Origin: Scandinavium ludwigii_A
GTDB taxonomy: Bacteria > Pseudomonadota > Gammaproteobacteria > Enterobacterales > Enterobacteriaceae
NCBI GenBank assembly: GCA_050516505.1
Contig: CP191518.1
Span: 3,968,001-4,032,000, forward strand
Reading direction: 5' to 3'
DNA length: 64,000 bases
The notes under the pieces are model-generated. The model had not been told where the DNA came from, did not search any database, and saw only the letters and a program-made list of their open reading frames with translations. Positions within the stretch are counted from its first letter, which is position 1. The number at the start of each line of letters is the position of its first letter. This document shows, in pieces, positions 1 to 8,105 of the stretch. The position numbers were made by a program, and so were the translations under genes.

Positions 1-591
1 TTTACCGGTCTGGTACAGATAGGTTTCATCTTTATAGAGATGATAAACACCTTTGAACAGCTTGCCGCAGCCGATAGGCCAGGTGATGGGTGCGCAGGCA
101 ATTTTCAGCTCGCTTTCCACTTCATCCAGCACTTCCATCGGGTCACGAATATCGCGGTCCAGTTTGTTCATGAAGGTCAGGATCGGCGTATCGCGCAGAC
201 GGGTGACTTCCATCAGCTTACGGGTACGATCCTCGACGCCTTTCGCGGCATCGATAACCATCAGACAGCAGTCCACTGCGGTCAGGGTACGATACGTATC
301 TTCAGAGAAGTCTTCGTGGCCCGGGGTATCCAACAGGTTAATCAGGCAGTCATGATACGGGAACTGCATCACAGAGGTGGTAATGGAGATACCACGCTGT
401 TTTTCCATCTCCATCCAGTCAGATTTCGCATGCTGGCTTGAGCCACGGCCTTTTACGGTACCGGCAGTCTGAATGGCCTGCCCGAACAACAGCACCTTTT
501 CGGTGATGGTCGTTTTACCGGCATCCGGGTGGGAGATGATGGCAAAAGTGCGGCGCTTCGCCACCTCTTGCAAATAAGGAGACAACGTCAT
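1..591 (-). CDS. prfC: Peptide chain release factor 3 (RF3), N-terminal part
   Basis: N-terminal 197 codons of RF3, the cytosolic GTPase that recycles RF1/RF2 from the ribosome after peptide release. The reverse-strand translation begins MTLSPYLQEVAKRRTFAI, contains the P-loop SHPDAGKT, the switch II motif DTPGHEDF and the NKLD guanine-specificity motif, as in translational GTPases. It runs off the left edge of the window, so the beta-barrel and C-terminal domains are not visible. It lies 90 bp beyond yjjG in the same direction, as in E. coli. Confidence 0.97.
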   Translation of the reverse strand, partial: MTLSPYLQEVAKRRTFAIISHPDAGKTTITEKVLLFGQAIQTAGTVKGRGSSQHAKSDWMEMEKQRGISITTSVMQFPYHDCLINLLDTPGHEDFSEDTYRTLTAVDCCLMVIDAAKGVEDRTRKLMEVTRLRDTPILTFMNKLDRDIRDPMEVLDEVESELKIACAPITWPIGCGKLFKGVYHLYKDETYLYQTGK

Positions 592-681
592 AGTCAGTTC
601 TTCTTCTTTAAACGCGGCATCGAACCGCGCATGTTAAATACGAAATTGCGGCTATTTTACCCGTTAGCCGGGGGCTGACAA

Positions 682-1362
682 TCAATGTTTACACAGGAGT
701 TGCTCCAGCTCGGCAAGTGATGTCACAGTCCAGGTCGGTTTGATGTGCGGCGGTAATTCCTGCTGATGGGCATTCAACCAGCAGGTAGAGAACCCGGCGT
801 TCATGCCACCCAGAATGTCCGATGCTGCGGTATCGCCTACCATCAGCACCCGTGAACGCTCCGGGTTGCCCGCGCGTTCAAGCGCATGGTCAAAAATGCG
901 CGCGTCAGGTTTTGCCACGCCCACTTCTTCAGAAATAATCAGTAAATCAAAATGTTCGCGAAGACCCGTACGCTCAAGGCGGATTTGCTGCAATGCGGTA
1001 AAGCCGTTGGTAATGATGCCCATTTTCACCTTGCCCTGCAGGGCATTCAGCAGTGAAACGGCACCCGGCAGCGGGGCGCAGATCTCAGCCATCGCATTCA
1101 TAAAGGCGTCGTTCAAATCACCCGCGTTGACGTCCAGGCGTGAAGCCCAGCTTTCAAAACGCTGATGTTGAAGCTGTAACGAGGAGATTGCCCCGTTCTG
1201 ATAATCGACCCACAGCGGCTTGTTCACCGCCTGATAGTCCTGGAAATCTTCTACGGTGAAGGTCACGCTATAATCAAGAAACATCCGCTGTAAGCCGCTG
1301 AACGAATCAAAAGTAAACAGTGTTTCGTCGGCATCAAAGAAAATCCAGTCCCACATCTTCAT
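682..1362 (-). CDS. yjjG: HAD-family nucleotide phosphatase (dUMP phosphatase YjjG)
   Basis: 226-residue haloacid dehalogenase hydrolase. The family member YjjG dephosphorylates pyrimidine nucleoside monophosphates, including non-canonical ones, and is thought to keep damaged nucleotides out of DNA. Visible HAD motifs are FDADET near the N-terminus (nucleophile Asp), IITNG (motif II), the Lys of GVAKPDARIF (motif III) and MVGDTAASD (motif IV acidic pair). Length matches E. coli YjjG. The start MKMWDW gives a 14-bp gap to rimI, implying co-transcription with rimI and holD; a start two codons later is possible. Confidence 0.95.
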   Translation of the reverse strand: MKMWDWIFFDADETLFTFDSFSGLQRMFLDYSVTFTVEDFQDYQAVNKPLWVDYQNGAISSLQLQHQRFESWASRLDVNAGDLNDAFMNAMAEICAPLPGAVSLLNALQGKVKMGIITNGFTALQQIRLERTGLREHFDLLIISEEVGVAKPDARIFDHALERAGNPERSRVLMVGDTAASDILGGMNAGFSTCWLNAHQQELPPHIKPTWTVTSLAELEQLLCKH

Positions 1363-1376
1363 CGTAAACCCTTGTC

Positions 1377-1823
1377 TTACATACTGATTGGCAGTGCCAT
1401 TATGATTGCGTCTTCACGCCCTTCCGCGGTCGGATAGTAGTTGCGTCGAATCGTCGCCTCATTGAAGCCCAGGCTTTCATACAATGCGATGGCGGCGACG
1501 TTCGAGGCGCGAACTTCCAGCCACAGCGTGACCACGCCGCGTTTTTCTACTTCGTCGATAACCTGTTCAAGCAATTCCCGCCCTAGCCCTCGTCGCTGAT
1601 ACGCCGGATCAACGGCGATGTTAAACAGCGTGGCTTCATCGAGCACAATTTGGGTAATGGCGAAGGCCGCCATTTCGTCGTCTACCGTCAGCTGCAGGTT
1701 GAGATAACGCTCGCCCTGATTGCTGGCGAGCGTCTGCTCGCTCCACGGAAAAGCGTGCGCGCGCTGCTCAATCAGCAAGGCGCGGGGTAAATCAGTCTGG
1801 CTTAGGGAAGAAATCGTGTTCAT
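1377..1823 (-). CDS. rimI: Ribosomal protein S18-alanine N-acetyltransferase
   Basis: 148-residue GNAT acetyltransferase that acetylates the N-terminal alanine of ribosomal protein S18. The acetyl-CoA pyrophosphate-binding signature QRRGLGRELL and the C-terminal LYESLGF segment are typical of GNAT enzymes. The start at MNTISSLSQTDL matches the family N-terminus and 148-residue length; the longer upstream extension of the frame is only the shadow of holD. Its first 32 bp overlap the end of holD, so the two are probably translationally coupled. Confidence 0.96.
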   Translation of the reverse strand: MNTISSLSQTDLPRALLIEQRAHAFPWSEQTLASNQGERYLNLQLTVDDEMAAFAITQIVLDEATLFNIAVDPAYQRRGLGRELLEQVIDEVEKRGVVTLWLEVRASNVAAIALYESLGFNEATIRRNYYPTAEGREDAIIMALPISM

Positions 1824-2205
1824 GGGCGCAAATTTGTTGCCAGAGTTCGGCGCGGGCCGTCGCGCTGGACTGCAATTGTTCGAATGTCGGGCTGATGACC
1901 TGCGCGCCTTCCAGCGCGACCGGTTCACTTTCACCAAGACGCCAGCTATTACAGCGACCGCCCTCAGGCAGCATGGCGACGCGCTCTGGCGTCAGCTGTA
2001 ATACCTGATCCGGCGTTACGGCCAGCGCACGGAGGATATCGTTCACCAACGGTTCGGTCAGCGGCGGCAGCGTTTGCGCCACCATCACCAGACGAATATG
2101 GTCAGGCAGAGAGATAGCGATTTCGCCCTGTAAAACCGCAGGACGACGCAAAGACCACTGGGTAATGCCCAGTTGCTGTAGTTGCCAGTCTCGTCGGGAT
2201 GTCAT
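1792..2205 (-). CDS. holD: DNA polymerase III psi subunit
   Basis: 137 residues, the exact family length. Psi bridges the clamp loader (gamma/tau) to chi and thereby to SSB at the replication fork. The N-terminus MTSRRDWQLQQLGITQW, including the conserved tau/gamma-contacting segment, is almost identical to E. coli HolD. I chose this ATG over the in-frame start 26 codons upstream because it matches the known N-terminus. It is the first gene of holD-rimI-yjjG, divergent from rsmC. Confidence 0.95.
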   Translation of the reverse strand: MTSRRDWQLQQLGITQWSLRRPAVLQGEIAISLPDHIRLVMVAQTLPPLTEPLVNDILRALAVTPDQVLQLTPERVAMLPEGGRCNSWRLGESEPVALEGAQVISPTFEQLQSSATARAELWQQICAHEHDFFPKPD

Positions 2206-2235
2206 CGCGGGTTTCTCCTGTCTGTCAGGCGCGGA

Positions 2236-2312
2236 AATATAGCAAATTCGTCGAACTTGCGCCAATAAAGCAAGGAGGCTCACGCGCAGAGAAGGCAGAT
2301 AGTGTGTATAAT
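2236..2312. promoter_or_regulatory. Divergent holD / rsmC promoters
   Basis: On the minus strand, TTGGCG (2260-2265) and TATATT (2236-2241) are separated by 18 bp and point into holD. On the plus strand a consensus -10 TATAAT lies at 2307-2312, 31 bp before the rsmC ATG, without an obvious -35 hexamer. Assigned from sequence only. Confidence 0.5.
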
Positions 2313-2343
2313 CGCGGCCGTCGTTTATAGAGGATTACGCGTT

Positions 2344-3372
2344 ATGTCTGCATTGACCCCGGCAAGTGAAGTCTTGCTGCGCCACAGTGATGATTTCGAA
2401 CAAAGCCGCATTATGTTTGCCGGTGATCTGCAGGATGACCTGCCCGCTCGTCTGGATACCGCGTTTAGCCGCGCCCATACACAACAGTATCACCATTGGC
2501 AGAACCTGAGTCGCGAGATGGGTGAGAACGTGCGCTTTAGCCTGACGGCAGAAGCGCCGGACGTCGCCGACTGCGATACGCTGATTTACTACTGGCCTAA
2601 AAATAAGCCAGAAGCGCTGTATCAGCTGACCAACATTTTATCGCTGATGCCGGTTGGCACCGATATTTTTGTGGTTGGTGAGAACCGCAGCGGCGTGCGC
2701 AGCGCTGAGCAGATGCTCGAAGGATTCGCTTCGCTGAATAAAGTCGACAGCGCGCGTCGCTGCGGCCTGTATCACGGTCGTCTGGAAAAACAGCCGTCAT
2801 TCAACGCCGAAGACAATTGGGCTGAGTATCAGCTTGACGGTCTGACCATCAAAACGCTGCCGGGCGTGTTCAGCCGCGATGGCCTGGATACCGGCAGCAA
2901 ACTGCTGCTTTCCACCCTGACGCCACACACCAAAGGCAAAGTGCTGGACGTAGGCTGCGGCGCGGGCGTGTTATCCACCGTGCTGGCGAGCCATTCGCCG
3001 AAGGTACGCCTGACCCTGTGCGACGTCAGCGCGGCGGCAGTCGAAGCCAGCCGTGCCACGCTTGCCGCGAACGGCCTCGAAGGTGAAGTGCTGGCAAGTA
3101 ACGTCTTCTCAGACGTGACCGGCCGCTTCGATATGATTATCTCTAACCCGCCGTTCCACGACGGGCTACAGACCAGCCTTGAAGCCGCTCAGCAGCTGAT
3201 CCGCGGAGCGGTACGCCACCTGAATAGCGGGGGTGAATTGCGCATTGTGGCCAACGCCTTCCTGGCCTATCCAAAAATTCTGGACGAAACCTTCGGCTTC
3301 CACGAAGTGATTGCCCAGACAGGCCGCTTTAAGGTCTATCGCACGGTGTTGACTCGCCAGGCGAAGAAGTAA
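2344..3372 (+). CDS. rsmC: 16S rRNA (guanine-1207-N2)-methyltransferase
   Basis: 342 residues, against about 343 for E. coli RsmC. It methylates G1207 of 16S rRNA in the 30S subunit using S-adenosylmethionine. The C-terminal Rossmann methyltransferase domain shows the SAM motif VLDVGCGAGVL and the catalytic NPPF motif (IISNPPFHDG) of N-methyltransferases; the N-terminal half is the degenerate duplicated domain of the RsmC/RlmG family. The start MSALTPASEVLL matches homologues; an in-frame start 14 codons earlier is not supported. Confidence 0.96.
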   Translation: MSALTPASEVLLRHSDDFEQSRIMFAGDLQDDLPARLDTAFSRAHTQQYHHWQNLSREMGENVRFSLTAEAPDVADCDTLIYYWPKNKPEALYQLTNILSLMPVGTDIFVVGENRSGVRSAEQMLEGFASLNKVDSARRCGLYHGRLEKQPSFNAEDNWAEYQLDGLTIKTLPGVFSRDGLDTGSKLLLSTLTPHTKGKVLDVGCGAGVLSTVLASHSPKVRLTLCDVSAAAVEASRATLAANGLEGEVLASNVFSDVTGRFDMIISNPPFHDGLQTSLEAAQQLIRGAVRHLNSGGELRIVANAFLAYPKILDETFGFHEVIAQTGRFKVYRTVLTRQAKK

Positions 3373-3382
3373 TCGCTTACCC

Positions 3383-3408
3383 CGCCCGCAGGCTCTGACT
3401 TGCGGGCG
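3383..3408 (+). terminator. Hairpin after rsmC
   Basis: Perfect 8-bp stem CGCCCGCA/TGCGGGCG with a 10-nt loop, 11 bp after the rsmC stop. It lacks a T-run, so it may only stabilise the mRNA 3' end or act with Rho. Confidence 0.45.
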
Positions 3409-3483
3409 CTCTCACCGCACTGCCCTTTCTGTCGAAAAGCGCCCATTTTTAAAGCGATCGGAAAATTCTGCTGCAATTAACTG

Positions 3484-3511
3484 TTGACGAAAATCCGAAA
3501 ACCACTAGAAT
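3484..3511 (+). promoter_or_regulatory. tRNA-Leu operon promoter
   Basis: TTGACG (3484-3489) and TAGAAT (3506-3511) with a 16-bp spacer, followed by a GC-rich discriminator (GCGCCTCCG), the arrangement typical of stringently controlled stable-RNA promoters. It lies about 40 bp before the first tRNA-Leu. Confidence 0.75.
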
Positions 3512-3552
3512 GCGCCTCCGTGGTAAAGATTCTTTTTAAGAGTCGATGGTAT

Positions 3553-3639
3553 GCGACGGTGGCGGAATTGGTAGACGCGCTAGCTTCAGGTGTTAGTGTC
3601 CTAACGGACGTGGGGGTTCAAGTCCCCCCCCTCGCACCA
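3553..3639 (+). tRNA. leuQ: tRNA-Leu (anticodon CAG), copy 1
   Basis: 87-nt class II tRNA with encoded CCA, anticodon CAG in CTTCAGGTG, T-loop GGTTCAAGTCC and a long variable arm (GTCC/GGAC). Its 5' acceptor strand is GCGACGG rather than the GCGAAGG of the two following copies, giving C5 opposite C68 where the others have A5 opposite C68. The leuQ/P/V symbols for the three copies are assigned by E. coli synteny. Confidence 0.93.
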
Positions 3640-3668
3640 TATACCACGTAAGATATTGCTCGCACTGG

Positions 3669-3755
3669 GCGAAGGTGGCGGAATTGGTAGACGCGCTAGC
3701 TTCAGGTGTTAGTGTTCGTAAGGACGTGGGGGTTCAAGTCCCCCCCCTCGCACCA
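3669..3755 (+). tRNA. leuP: tRNA-Leu (anticodon CAG), copy 2
   Basis: 87-nt tRNA with encoded CCA and anticodon CAG. It differs from copy 1 at acceptor position 5 and in the variable arm (GTTC/GGAC in place of GTCC/GGAC). It lies 29 bp after copy 1 and is probably processed from the same transcript. Confidence 0.95.
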
Positions 3756-3784
3756 ACGAGACAATATCAAGATAAGACGACTGT

Positions 3785-3871
3785 GCGAAGGTGGCGGAAT
3801 TGGTAGACGCGCTAGCTTCAGGTGTTAGTGTTCGTAAGGACGTGGGGGTTCAAGTCCCCCCCCTCGCACCA
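3785..3871 (+). tRNA. leuV: tRNA-Leu (anticodon CAG), copy 3
   Basis: 87-nt tRNA identical to copy 2 over its mature length, with encoded CCA, 29 bp after copy 2. No T-run terminator is obvious in the pyrimidine-rich sequence just downstream. Confidence 0.95.
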
Positions 3872-3909
3872 GCTTCTTATCTCTCTTTACTCTCTCCCTG
3901 CTTTTCTCA

Positions 3910-4149
3910 TTATCCCATCAGCTTCAAATTCATCATCACCAGCATCATCCCGCTTATCAATGCAAATGCCGATGGTAACAATACAAAATGCCGCAGCTGA
4001 CGATGCCAGATCATCACACAAGAAAGCAGTAACCCCAGCGCGATCAGACTTCGCCAGGTATCGACCGATAGACCGACAAAGCCCAGCCCGGCTAAAAGTA
4101 CGCCAGGAATCAACACTCCCCACACACTGCCTAACGCCCGCTGCAACAT
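3910..4149 (-). CDS. yjjZ: Small inner-membrane DUF1435 protein (YjjZ-like)
   Basis: 79 residues from the ATG giving MLQRALGSVWGVL; the frame extends 13 codons further up, but that extension starts inside the Fur-like sites. Strongly hydrophobic, with three likely membrane helices (GVLIPGVLLAGLGFVGL, SLIALGLLLSCVMIW and ALISGMMLVMMNL) and a conserved-looking WHRQLRHFVLLPS loop. It matches the DUF1435 gene beside fhuF in E. coli; no function is established to my knowledge. Its Fur-like upstream sites suggest induction by iron limitation. Confidence 0.8.
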   Translation of the reverse strand: MLQRALGSVWGVLIPGVLLAGLGFVGLSVDTWRSLIALGLLLSCVMIWHRQLRHFVLLPSAFALISGMMLVMMNLKLMG

Positions 4150-4172
4150 GGTTTTGGCTCTCGAAACAATAA

Positions 4173-4204
4173 TGATAACCAATATCATATGATAATATTT
4201 ATCA
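4173..4204 (-). promoter_or_regulatory. Two adjacent Fur boxes upstream of yjjZ
   Basis: Measured against the 7-1-7 Fur core TGATAATNATTATCA, TGATAATATTTATCA (4190-4204) matches 13 of 14 defined positions and TGATAACCAATATCA (4173-4187) matches 12 of 14. They are centred 17 bp apart and lie 24-55 bp before the chosen yjjZ ATG, where Fe2+-Fur would block transcription. The remaining 4205-4401 is AT-rich and holds no gene I can support. Confidence 0.78.
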
Positions 4205-4401
4205 TTTGCAAGATCGCGTTGAAAACCGCCGCGCTCTTTACTTTCACGCGGGTGACAGTGTTGCGTTAAGGTGATAAATTGTGCGGATTATACGAATTGA
4301 TTAGTATTACTGATATTTTCGCGCGAAACGTTCCCGTGCGAAATTTGTCATTCCTGATGCTTAGTGTTTCTGCAATCACACAATAAAAACGATTTCCTGA
4401 T

Positions 4402-5466
4402 ATGACATCACAATCCTGGCGTTCGCTGCGCGTTAAAAAATATCAATTTTCATTACGACTTTTTTTATTTCTGAATTTAGCGTCATCACTTTTTTCTATG
4501 CTGAGCCCGGTGTATTCCATTTCAGCAATCACCCTTCCGCTGGTGCTGATCACTGTTACCAGCGCGGGATTGCTGCTGGGTCATTGGACCTGGACCGAGA
4601 AAAAAATCAATATTCCTGCCATCTCCATTTTGTTTGGTTGCCTGTGGGCCTGGCATATCGCGATTAAATTGCCCTTACTGGATAACGCTAATTTTAACTA
4701 TTTGGTGATCGCGTTATTAAGCGTACTCTTTGTGGGTGCGATTGCTTTTTCTAATAATATCATCGCCTTTACATTGCATTCTTTGCCGGTGCTTATCACC
4801 TGCCTCGCCCTTGGCCATGACGATCAGTGGCTGCGCATGGTGTACTGCTTTGCCCTGCCGGTTATCGGCATTTCCCTTCAGAGCGTGATTCAACGACGCA
4901 ACGATAACTTTGCCCAGGGGCTCATGTACAAGCTGCTGGAAGAGCGTCAGACCCTGAACGATCTGAGCATGCTCGACCCATTGACCGGGCTTTATAATCG
5001 TCGAGGTCTGCAAAATCGGCTTGAAACGCTGATGTCGCTGGATGCCAGCGGGCATTACGTCCTGCTGCTGGATATCGACTATTTCAAAGCCTACAACGAT
5101 CACTATGGGCATATGATGGGCGATCAGGCGCTGATCCAGGTTTCGGCCGCGATACGCAATGCCGTGCGCTCTCGAGACATTGTGACCCGCTACGGTGGCG
5201 AAGAATTTATGGTCTTACTGACTTCCACCACTTCGGATGCGGCTGTTGAAACAGCGGAACGCATTCGTCAACGCGTATACGATCTGAAAATCCCGCACAT
5301 GTTTAACCAGAACGTCGCGACCAATGTGACGGTCAGTATTGGGCTTGCGCCGCTGCACGGAGAAGATATCGATGGCGCGTTAGCGCTGGCTGACAAAGCG
5401 CTGTACGAGGCCAAGCATCTGGGGCGCAATAATATTCTGAACAGCGAAGCGCTGCAGGGTGCATGA
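4402..5466 (+). CDS. Membrane-bound diguanylate cyclase (GGDEF)
   Basis: 354 residues. About 165 N-terminal residues form a hydrophobic membrane sensor with five or six helices and no recognised ligand motif. After a short linker comes a GGDEF domain (about 185-350) that makes c-di-GMP from GTP. The active-site loop is RYGGEEF (GGEEF at 265-269), preceded five residues earlier by the product-inhibition site RSRD (256-259), so the cyclase should be active and feedback-inhibited. LDPLTGLYNRR marks the domain start. It sits between yjjZ and fhuF, where E. coli K-12 has no such gene. Confidence 0.9.
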   Translation: MTSQSWRSLRVKKYQFSLRLFLFLNLASSLFSMLSPVYSISAITLPLVLITVTSAGLLLGHWTWTEKKINIPAISILFGCLWAWHIAIKLPLLDNANFNYLVIALLSVLFVGAIAFSNNIIAFTLHSLPVLITCLALGHDDQWLRMVYCFALPVIGISLQSVIQRRNDNFAQGLMYKLLEERQTLNDLSMLDPLTGLYNRRGLQNRLETLMSLDASGHYVLLLDIDYFKAYNDHYGHMMGDQALIQVSAAIRNAVRSRDIVTRYGGEEFMVLLTSTTSDAAVETAERIRQRVYDLKIPHMFNQNVATNVTVSIGLAPLHGEDIDGALALADKALYEAKHLGRNNILNSEALQGA

Positions 5467-5490
5467 AGTGCGGTAGATGCATAAAAAGAG

Positions 5491-5533
5491 TTGCGATTGT
5501 TTTTGGCTATGGCTAGGATTGGCAATCATTATC
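5491..5533 (+). promoter_or_regulatory. fhuF promoter with overlapping Fur box
   Basis: TTGCGA (5491-5496) and TAGGAT (5514-5519) are spaced by 17 bp. A 19-bp Fur-like site at 5515-5533, ending AATCATTATC, matches 13 of 19 consensus bases and covers the -10, as expected for iron repression of fhuF. Confidence 0.75.
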
Positions 5534-5560
5534 ATTTAGATTTGTATCCAAGCTACGCTC

Positions 5561-6349
5561 ATGGCCTATCGCACTGCACCGATCACCGACGATATAATCT
5601 GGCGTGCCCCGCTCTTTGAGCGTGAACAAGGGCTTGCAGCATCGTTGCAGGATAAATTTGCTGAACACGGCCCTCACCTGCTGGATTTCATCCGCCTTGA
5701 CGAACCTTATCCACATCAGGCGATGACGTTGGCACAGTGGAGCCGCCATAGCGAGCTGACCACGCTGTGCGCGCAGTATTCCGACCATATCTATCGCAAT
5801 AATCCGACTCAGGCGCGGGAAAACAAGCCGTTGTTATCCCTGTGGGCGCAGTGGTACATCGGGCTACAGGTGCCGCCGCTGATGCTGGCACTGCTGACAG
5901 AAAAGCAGGCACTCAGCCTTTCGCCACAGCATTTTCACGTTGAGTTTCACGAGACGGGCCGTGCCGCCAAATTTTGGGTCGATGTACAGCCAGATCCATA
6001 TCTGACGCAACAGTCTTCATTGATTCGCATGGAAAACCTGGTGACGCAGACGCTGGTGCCGGTTATCGAGGCTCTGGAAGCGACCGGGGAGATCAACGGG
6101 AAACTTATCTGGAGTAATACCGGCTATCTCATTAACTGGTATCTGGGTGAAATGAAAACGCTGCTCGGCGATGATCAGTTCAACAGTTTACGTCAGCATC
6201 TGTTCTTTGAAAAACAGTTCTCCGATGGGCGGGATAATCCGCTGTGGCGCACCGTAGTGATGCGTGATGGCCTGCTGGTACGTCGTACCTGCTGTCAGCG
6301 CTACCGTCTGCCGGATGTCCAACAGTGTGGCGACTGCACGCTGAAATAA
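5561..6349 (+). CDS. fhuF: Siderophore-iron reductase FhuF
   Basis: 262 residues. FhuF is a cytosolic or membrane-associated [2Fe-2S] protein that reduces Fe(III) in hydroxamate siderophores such as ferrioxamine B after import. The C-terminal cluster-binding arrangement Cys-Cys-x10-Cys-x2-Cys is intact (Cys 244, 245, 256, 259). Residues around YIGLQVPPLMLALL and EINGKLIWSNTGY closely follow E. coli FhuF. Regulated by the Fur site just upstream. Confidence 0.95.
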   Translation: MAYRTAPITDDIIWRAPLFEREQGLAASLQDKFAEHGPHLLDFIRLDEPYPHQAMTLAQWSRHSELTTLCAQYSDHIYRNNPTQARENKPLLSLWAQWYIGLQVPPLMLALLTEKQALSLSPQHFHVEFHETGRAAKFWVDVQPDPYLTQQSSLIRMENLVTQTLVPVIEALEATGEINGKLIWSNTGYLINWYLGEMKTLLGDDQFNSLRQHLFFEKQFSDGRDNPLWRTVVMRDGLLVRRTCCQRYRLPDVQQCGDCTLK

Positions 6350-6365
6350 TCGCTTCTCTGAATAC

Positions 6366-6401
6366 AAAAAGACCCGGTAACGCAACGCGACCGGGTCTTT
6401 T
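6366..6401. terminator. Bidirectional terminator between fhuF and PTS IIC gene
   Basis: Stem GACCCGGT/ACCGGGTC (6371-6378/6390-6397) flanked by A-run and T-run, extending to 12 pairs. It can end both convergent transcripts. Confidence 0.85.
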
Positions 6402-6420
6402 GCTTTGCCTTAACGAAACC

Positions 6421-7764
6421 TTACGCCGCCTGCTCAGCTTCTTCCGCTGAACGCTGCGCTTCTTCGGCTTCCTGCTCCAGCAGCTGCTTCTCGTACACTT
6501 TAAAGAACGGGAAGTAGATGATGGCAGACACACAGGCCAGCAGTACCACCAGGATAACGGCCCGGAAATCCCAGCCTAACGCCCATGCTGCACCGATAGG
6601 CGCTGGCGCGGTCCATGGAACAACAGAGATCACGCGTCCAATCAGATCCAGCTTCATGGCGGCCCAGGCCAGTGTGGCGTTGACCATCGGAGCCAGCAGG
6701 AACGGAATGAAGAACACAGGGTTCATCACGATTGGCGTACCAAAGATGACCGGTTCGTTGATGTTAAAGATGCTCGGCACCACGCCCAGCCGACCAATCG
6801 ACCGCAGGTGTGCAGACTTACTGCGCAGGTAACAGAACACCAGGCCCATCGTCGCCCCGGAACCACCGATAACGATAAAGAAGGTCCAGAACGCTTCCAT
6901 AAAGATGTGCGGCAGTGGAGCACTTTGCGCCAGCGCCGTCTGGTTCAGACCCAGGTTAGTCAGCCAGAACATCTGCAGCATACCGGATACGATAGCCGCA
7001 CCGTGAATGCCTGCAAACCACAGCAGGTGACCAATCAGGACCGCCAGCAGAATGGCAGGCAGAGAATCCGCAGCCGAAACCAGCGGCTTAAAGATAGACA
7101 TGATCGCTTGTGGGATCAGCATATCGAACTGGCTCTGAATGAATAGGCTCAGCGGATACAGCGTCAACACGACGACCAGCACCGGAATAAGCAGGTCAAA
7201 CGAGTTTTTGATCATCGGCGGCACTTGGTCTGGCAGGCGAATACCGATGTTGTGAGCCTTCAGGAAGCGCATCATTTCTACGCAGTACACCGCAACAAGA
7301 ATGGCGGTGAAAATCCCCGTCCCTCCCAGGCTGTGAACCGGCAGCGTGCCGTCAGTCTTCGGCGCAGCAACCAGCAGGAATGCCATGATCGACAGCATCG
7401 AAGCCATGAAGGGATCAAGCTGGAAACTCTTTTCGTAATGTCTGCCCAGGTTATAAGCAATCGCTGCGCAGATATAAATGGACATGACGCCCATGGTCAT
7501 ATCGAACGGGGTCAGAATGCGGCCTTCAAACTGCTTCGCCATATCCAGCCACGCGCGGGCAAAGCCCCAGGTGGTGTCCGGCGAGAAAGGAGGATAAGCA
7601 AACACCAGCAGGAACGAGCCGACAATCATGAATGGCATCGCCGAGATGAAGCCATCACGGATTGCCATCACATGGCGCTGGGACGAAATACGCCCGGCGA
7701 CGGGACTGATATAGTTTTCTACAAATCGGAAAATCAAATTAAACGCAGCATGGTTAGCAGACAT
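6421..7764 (-). CDS. PTS lactose/cellobiose-type transporter subunit IIC
   Basis: 447 residues with about ten hydrophobic segments, resembling the Lac-family (CelB/ChbC) IIC permease that translocates a sugar across the inner membrane while it is phosphorylated by IIB. Recognisable parts are the N-terminal MAIRDGFISAMPFMIVGS, the central WFAGIHGAAIVSG and NINEPVIFGTPIVMNP. The C-terminus carries an acidic, Ala/Glu-rich tail. No IIA, IIB or phospho-glycosidase gene lies beside it, so it must borrow partners encoded elsewhere. The substrate cannot be told from sequence; beta-glucosides are the family norm. Confidence 0.88.
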   Translation of the reverse strand: MSANHAAFNLIFRFVENYISPVAGRISSQRHVMAIRDGFISAMPFMIVGSFLLVFAYPPFSPDTTWGFARAWLDMAKQFEGRILTPFDMTMGVMSIYICAAIAYNLGRHYEKSFQLDPFMASMLSIMAFLLVAAPKTDGTLPVHSLGGTGIFTAILVAVYCVEMMRFLKAHNIGIRLPDQVPPMIKNSFDLLIPVLVVVLTLYPLSLFIQSQFDMLIPQAIMSIFKPLVSAADSLPAILLAVLIGHLLWFAGIHGAAIVSGMLQMFWLTNLGLNQTALAQSAPLPHIFMEAFWTFFIVIGGSGATMGLVFCYLRSKSAHLRSIGRLGVVPSIFNINEPVIFGTPIVMNPVFFIPFLLAPMVNATLAWAAMKLDLIGRVISVVPWTAPAPIGAAWALGWDFRAVILVVLLACVSAIIYFPFFKVYEKQLLEQEAEEAQRSAEEAEQAA

Positions 7765-7968
7765 AGCAGCTCTCCTGACGAACGATAGACGTAAGCACAG
7801 CGACGGTTAGTGTGCCGCGATGTGCAATCTCGAACTGTGAGTTCACTACCACGCCGGGGGGTTGGCCCGATCTACAGCAGATAAAGATACATTTCATACA
7901 CGGCTCTTATTTTTTTAGCGATACAGAGGAAGTTACGCATTCAGTATTAATCGGCATGACACACTTCT

Positions 7969-7993
7969 GCAACCGGTTACTGTAACCGGTTGC
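7969..7993. promoter_or_regulatory. Perfect 25-bp palindrome with two LacI-type operator cores
   Basis: Two 12-bp arms (GCAACCGGTTAC and its exact complement) flank one central base. Each arm contains AACCGGTT, itself palindromic with the central CG typical of LacI/GalR operators; the two cores are 13 bp apart. It lies in the divergent region 7765-8105, 205 bp before the PTS IIC start and 113 bp before the YbaK-like start. No LacI-family gene is in the window. I see nothing else supportable in this 341-bp gap. Confidence 0.6.
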
Positions 7994-8105
7994 AGTGAAT
8001 GTGAAGGGGATCGAGAAATCCATGAAATGATAGGAATACTCATCCTCTTATTTACAGCCTCAGTGGCTTGTGACAGATTGATTTCGTTTATATCAGGAGA
8101 GAACT

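Noticed and set aside
3791..4000. Protein-coding frame over the third tRNA-Leu
   Set aside because: Runs through a tRNA gene; no ribosome-binding site.
7836..7850. CRP site suggested by TGTGAGTTCAC
   Set aside because: The two half-sites are only 2 bp apart instead of 6.
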